From positions 1 through 8,119 of the forward strand of contig JAEZLG010000159.1 in NCBI GenBank assembly GCA_023435855.1: 8,119 nt of DNA. Reading direction: 5' to 3'. Shown piece after piece: positions 6,460-8,119 of the stretch. A program made the translations under genes and the position numbers. The notes beneath the pieces were generated by a model. It was not told the DNA's origin, did not search any database, and worked only from the letters and a program-made list of their open reading frames with translations. The first letter of the stretch is position 1. Each line of letters opens with the position of its first letter. The DNA comes from Bacillota bacterium (GTDB lineage: Bacteria > Bacillota > Clostridia > Christensenellales > CAG-138).

Positions 6460-7257
6460 GTGGCTTCTTTAACTTTCGATTGCTTGAACCGTTATTACAG
6501 CGCTTATGATGAGGATACCCGCCTACTATCTAAGCATGGGCAGATAGAATTTTTGACGACCATGCGCTATATATCGCATTATCTTAAGCCGCAAATGCGC
6601 ATTTTGGAGATCGGTGCAGGGACGGGGAGGTATTCCCATGCGCTTGCTCGACTGGGCTACTCCGTTACAGCCGTAGAGCTTATTCCCCGCAATATTGAAG
6701 TTTTTCAAGCAAATACAGCGCCCGGTGAAGACGTATGTGTGATGCAGGGAAATGCATTAGACCTTTCTATGATCCATGAAGGTGCATTTGACATAACGCT
6801 TTTGCTTGGCCCAATGTATCACTTATTCACATTCGAAGAGCAAAAGCAAGCGCTTTCTGAAGCGCTTCGCGTCACAAAAATAAACGGCATACTCTTTGTC
6901 GCCTATTGCATGAGCGACGCTTCCATTTTGAATTACGGTTTTCGAAGCGGCAACATTTTCGAACTCATTGAAAAAGGCTTGCTGGACCCGGTAACATTTA
7001 GAGCATTTTCCAATCCGGAGGATCTCTTTGAGCTATATCGCAAAACCGATATAGATGCGCTTGTAAACGGTTTCCCCGTAAAACGGCTGCATTTTGTAGC
7101 GACCGATCTATACACCAATTATTTTCGAGAAACCATCGATGCGATGGACGACGATACCTTTTCAATGTATCTTAAATACCACTTCTCCGTATGCGAGCGA
7201 GAGGATATGGTAGGGATAACGCATCACAGCCTCGACGTTTTAACAAAGCTTCCTTAA
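6460..7257 (+). CDS. Class I SAM-dependent methyltransferase
   Basis: A 265-residue Rossmann-fold methyltransferase read from GTG 6460. Motif I is ILEIGAGTGRYS (48-59), with E73 at the end of strand beta-2 (VTAVEL) placed to hold the ribose hydroxyls. A later acidic-aromatic stretch (DITLLLGPMYHL) matches motif IV of small-molecule methyltransferases, followed by EALRVTKINGILFVAY, the post-IV strand. The N-terminal YYSAYDED...RLLSKHGQIEF cap resembles those of uncharacterised methyltransferases in Bacillota. The C-terminal ~100 residues (ELYRKTDIDAL, DLYTNYF) form a lid-like region that may bind the acceptor; its identity is unknown. The gene is 20 bases after the VOC gene and probably on the same transcript as the acetyltransferase. 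Family is clear, substrate is not. Confidence 0.88.
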   Translation: MASLTFDCLNRYYSAYDEDTRLLSKHGQIEFLTTMRYISHYLKPQMRILEIGAGTGRYSHALARLGYSVTAVELIPRNIEVFQANTAPGEDVCVMQGNALDLSMIHEGAFDITLLLGPMYHLFTFEEQKQALSEALRVTKINGILFVAYCMSDASILNYGFRSGNIFELIEKGLLDPVTFRAFSNPEDLFELYRKTDIDALVNGFPVKRLHFVATDLYTNYFRETIDAMDDDTFSMYLKYHFSVCEREDMVGITHHSLDVLTKLP

Positions 7258-7282
7258 AAAGCATCCTTTGAGGTGATTTTCT

Positions 7283-8119
7283 ATGAGCTCAGAAAACGAA
7301 GTTTTAGATCTGATTGCGAAAATTAAGGAAAACATCGCACGCGTCATGGTGGGAAAGGAACAAGCCGCCGATATGGTGCTCATTGCACTCATCTGCGGCG
7401 GGCACATTTTAATTGAGGATGTACCCGGGCTTGGCAAAACCACGCTTGTAGCTGCGCTTGCTCGCACGCTTGACTGTTCGTTTCGCCGTATTCAGTTTAC
7501 ACCGGACGTACTGCCATCGGATGTTACGGGTTTTACGAGCATCAACCTAAAAACCGGCGAGCGCGAGGTAAACTTCGGTGCGGTGATGGCGCAGATCGTA
7601 CTTGCTGACGAGATCAACCGTACAAGCCCTAAGACCCAGTCGAGCCTGCTCGAGGTGATGCAGGAAGGGCAAGTGACCATCGACGGTGTAAGTTACCCCG
7701 TACCGCAGCCGTTCATCGTGCTTGCAACGCAAAACCCCGTGGAACTTATAGGTACTTATCCGCTTCCGGAAGCGCAGCTGGATAGATTCTTATTAAAAAT
7801 TGCCTTAGGTTACCCACAGCGGGACGAGGAGTTGAACATTTTAAAGCGCAACAAAGGCTGTAAGCCGCTCGATGAACTTAAGAGCGTCGTCGATGCAAAG
7901 GATGTTCTGTTCCTTCGCGATAAGCACAAAGAGGTCCTTTGTACGCAACCCATACTTGAATACATTGTTTCTATCGTCAACGCTACGCGAAATAACGAAA
8001 AGGTACTGTTAGGCGTTAGTCCGCGAGGCTCTCTCGCTCTCATGAATGCAGCCATGGCGCATGCTATGCTTCACGGTCGTTCCTACACGCTCCCCGATGA
8101 CGTGCAATTTATGGTGGAA
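7283..8119 (+). CDS. MoxR-type AAA+ ATPase (3' end cut by window)
   Basis: The frame stays open from ATG 7283 to the last base, giving 279 residues of a protein usually about 310-330 long. GAGGTGA at 7270-7276 is the RBS. The AAA core is complete: Walker A VPGLGKTT (47-54), Walker B IVLADE (105-110) followed by INR, the EVMQEGQVTIDG insert, sensor 1 in VLATQNPVE, arginine-finger region PEAQLDRF, and sensor 2 SPRGSLALM near the end of the visible part. MoxR ATPases act as chaperone-like ATPases, usually beside a DUF58 (von Willebrand-like) protein and a transglutaminase-like membrane protein; those would be expected just downstream, outside the window. It starts 25 bases after the methyltransferase stop with no terminator visible, so it may be co-transcribed with the second operon. 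Confidence 0.95.
   Translation, partial: MSSENEVLDLIAKIKENIARVMVGKEQAADMVLIALICGGHILIEDVPGLGKTTLVAALARTLDCSFRRIQFTPDVLPSDVTGFTSINLKTGEREVNFGAVMAQIVLADEINRTSPKTQSSLLEVMQEGQVTIDGVSYPVPQPFIVLATQNPVELIGTYPLPEAQLDRFLLKIALGYPQRDEELNILKRNKGCKPLDELKSVVDAKDVLFLRDKHKEVLCTQPILEYIVSIVNATRNNEKVLLGVSPRGSLALMNAAMAHAMLHGRSYTLPDDVQFMVE

Overview
The window carries nine protein genes, all on the + strand; the first and last are cut by the window edges. The protein styles (GtrA-like membrane protein, FGGY kinase, class III aminotransferase, MoxR ATPase), Gram-positive-type AGGAGG-like ribosome binding sites and a moderate base composition (by eye, not counted) suggest a Bacillota/Clostridia-type anaerobe or a relative. 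This is inference; there is no rRNA or other phylogenetic marker here.

Region 1 (1-4925) reads as one tight operon: the C-terminal part of a TetR-family regulator, an FGGY carbohydrate kinase, a glutamate-1-semialdehyde-aminomutase-like class III aminotransferase, a class II (zinc) aldolase with an extra C-terminal half-domain, and a GtrA-family membrane protein. Gaps between genes are 13, 22, 0 and 6 bases. Kinase plus zinc aldolase suggests phosphorylation of a ketose-like substrate followed by cleavage to a C3 phosphate and an aldehyde. A PLP enzyme between them suggests an amino-containing intermediate. I recognise no named pathway with exactly this gene set, so this is the best candidate for an undescribed system. 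No sugar transporter, isomerase or dehydrogenase lies in the window.

Region 2 (4926-5120) is the only sizeable intergenic stretch. It holds a probable promoter overlapped by a perfect 18-bp palindrome (likely repressor operator), then a hairpin in the predicted 5' leader that buries a Shine-Dalgarno-like sequence and a tiny ORF, then the real ribosome binding site of the next gene.

Region 3 (5121-7257) is a second operon: a tandem-GNAT acetyltransferase, a glyoxalase I/VOC protein overlapping it by 4 bases, and a SAM-dependent methyltransferase starting at GTG 20 bases later. It looks like a small-molecule modification or detoxification set, substrate unknown.

Region 4 (7283-8119, cut by the end) is the N-terminal 279 residues of a MoxR-type AAA+ ATPase only 25 bases after the methyltransferase, possibly on the same transcript. 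I saw no tRNA, rRNA, CRISPR array, insertion sequence or clear rho-independent terminator.
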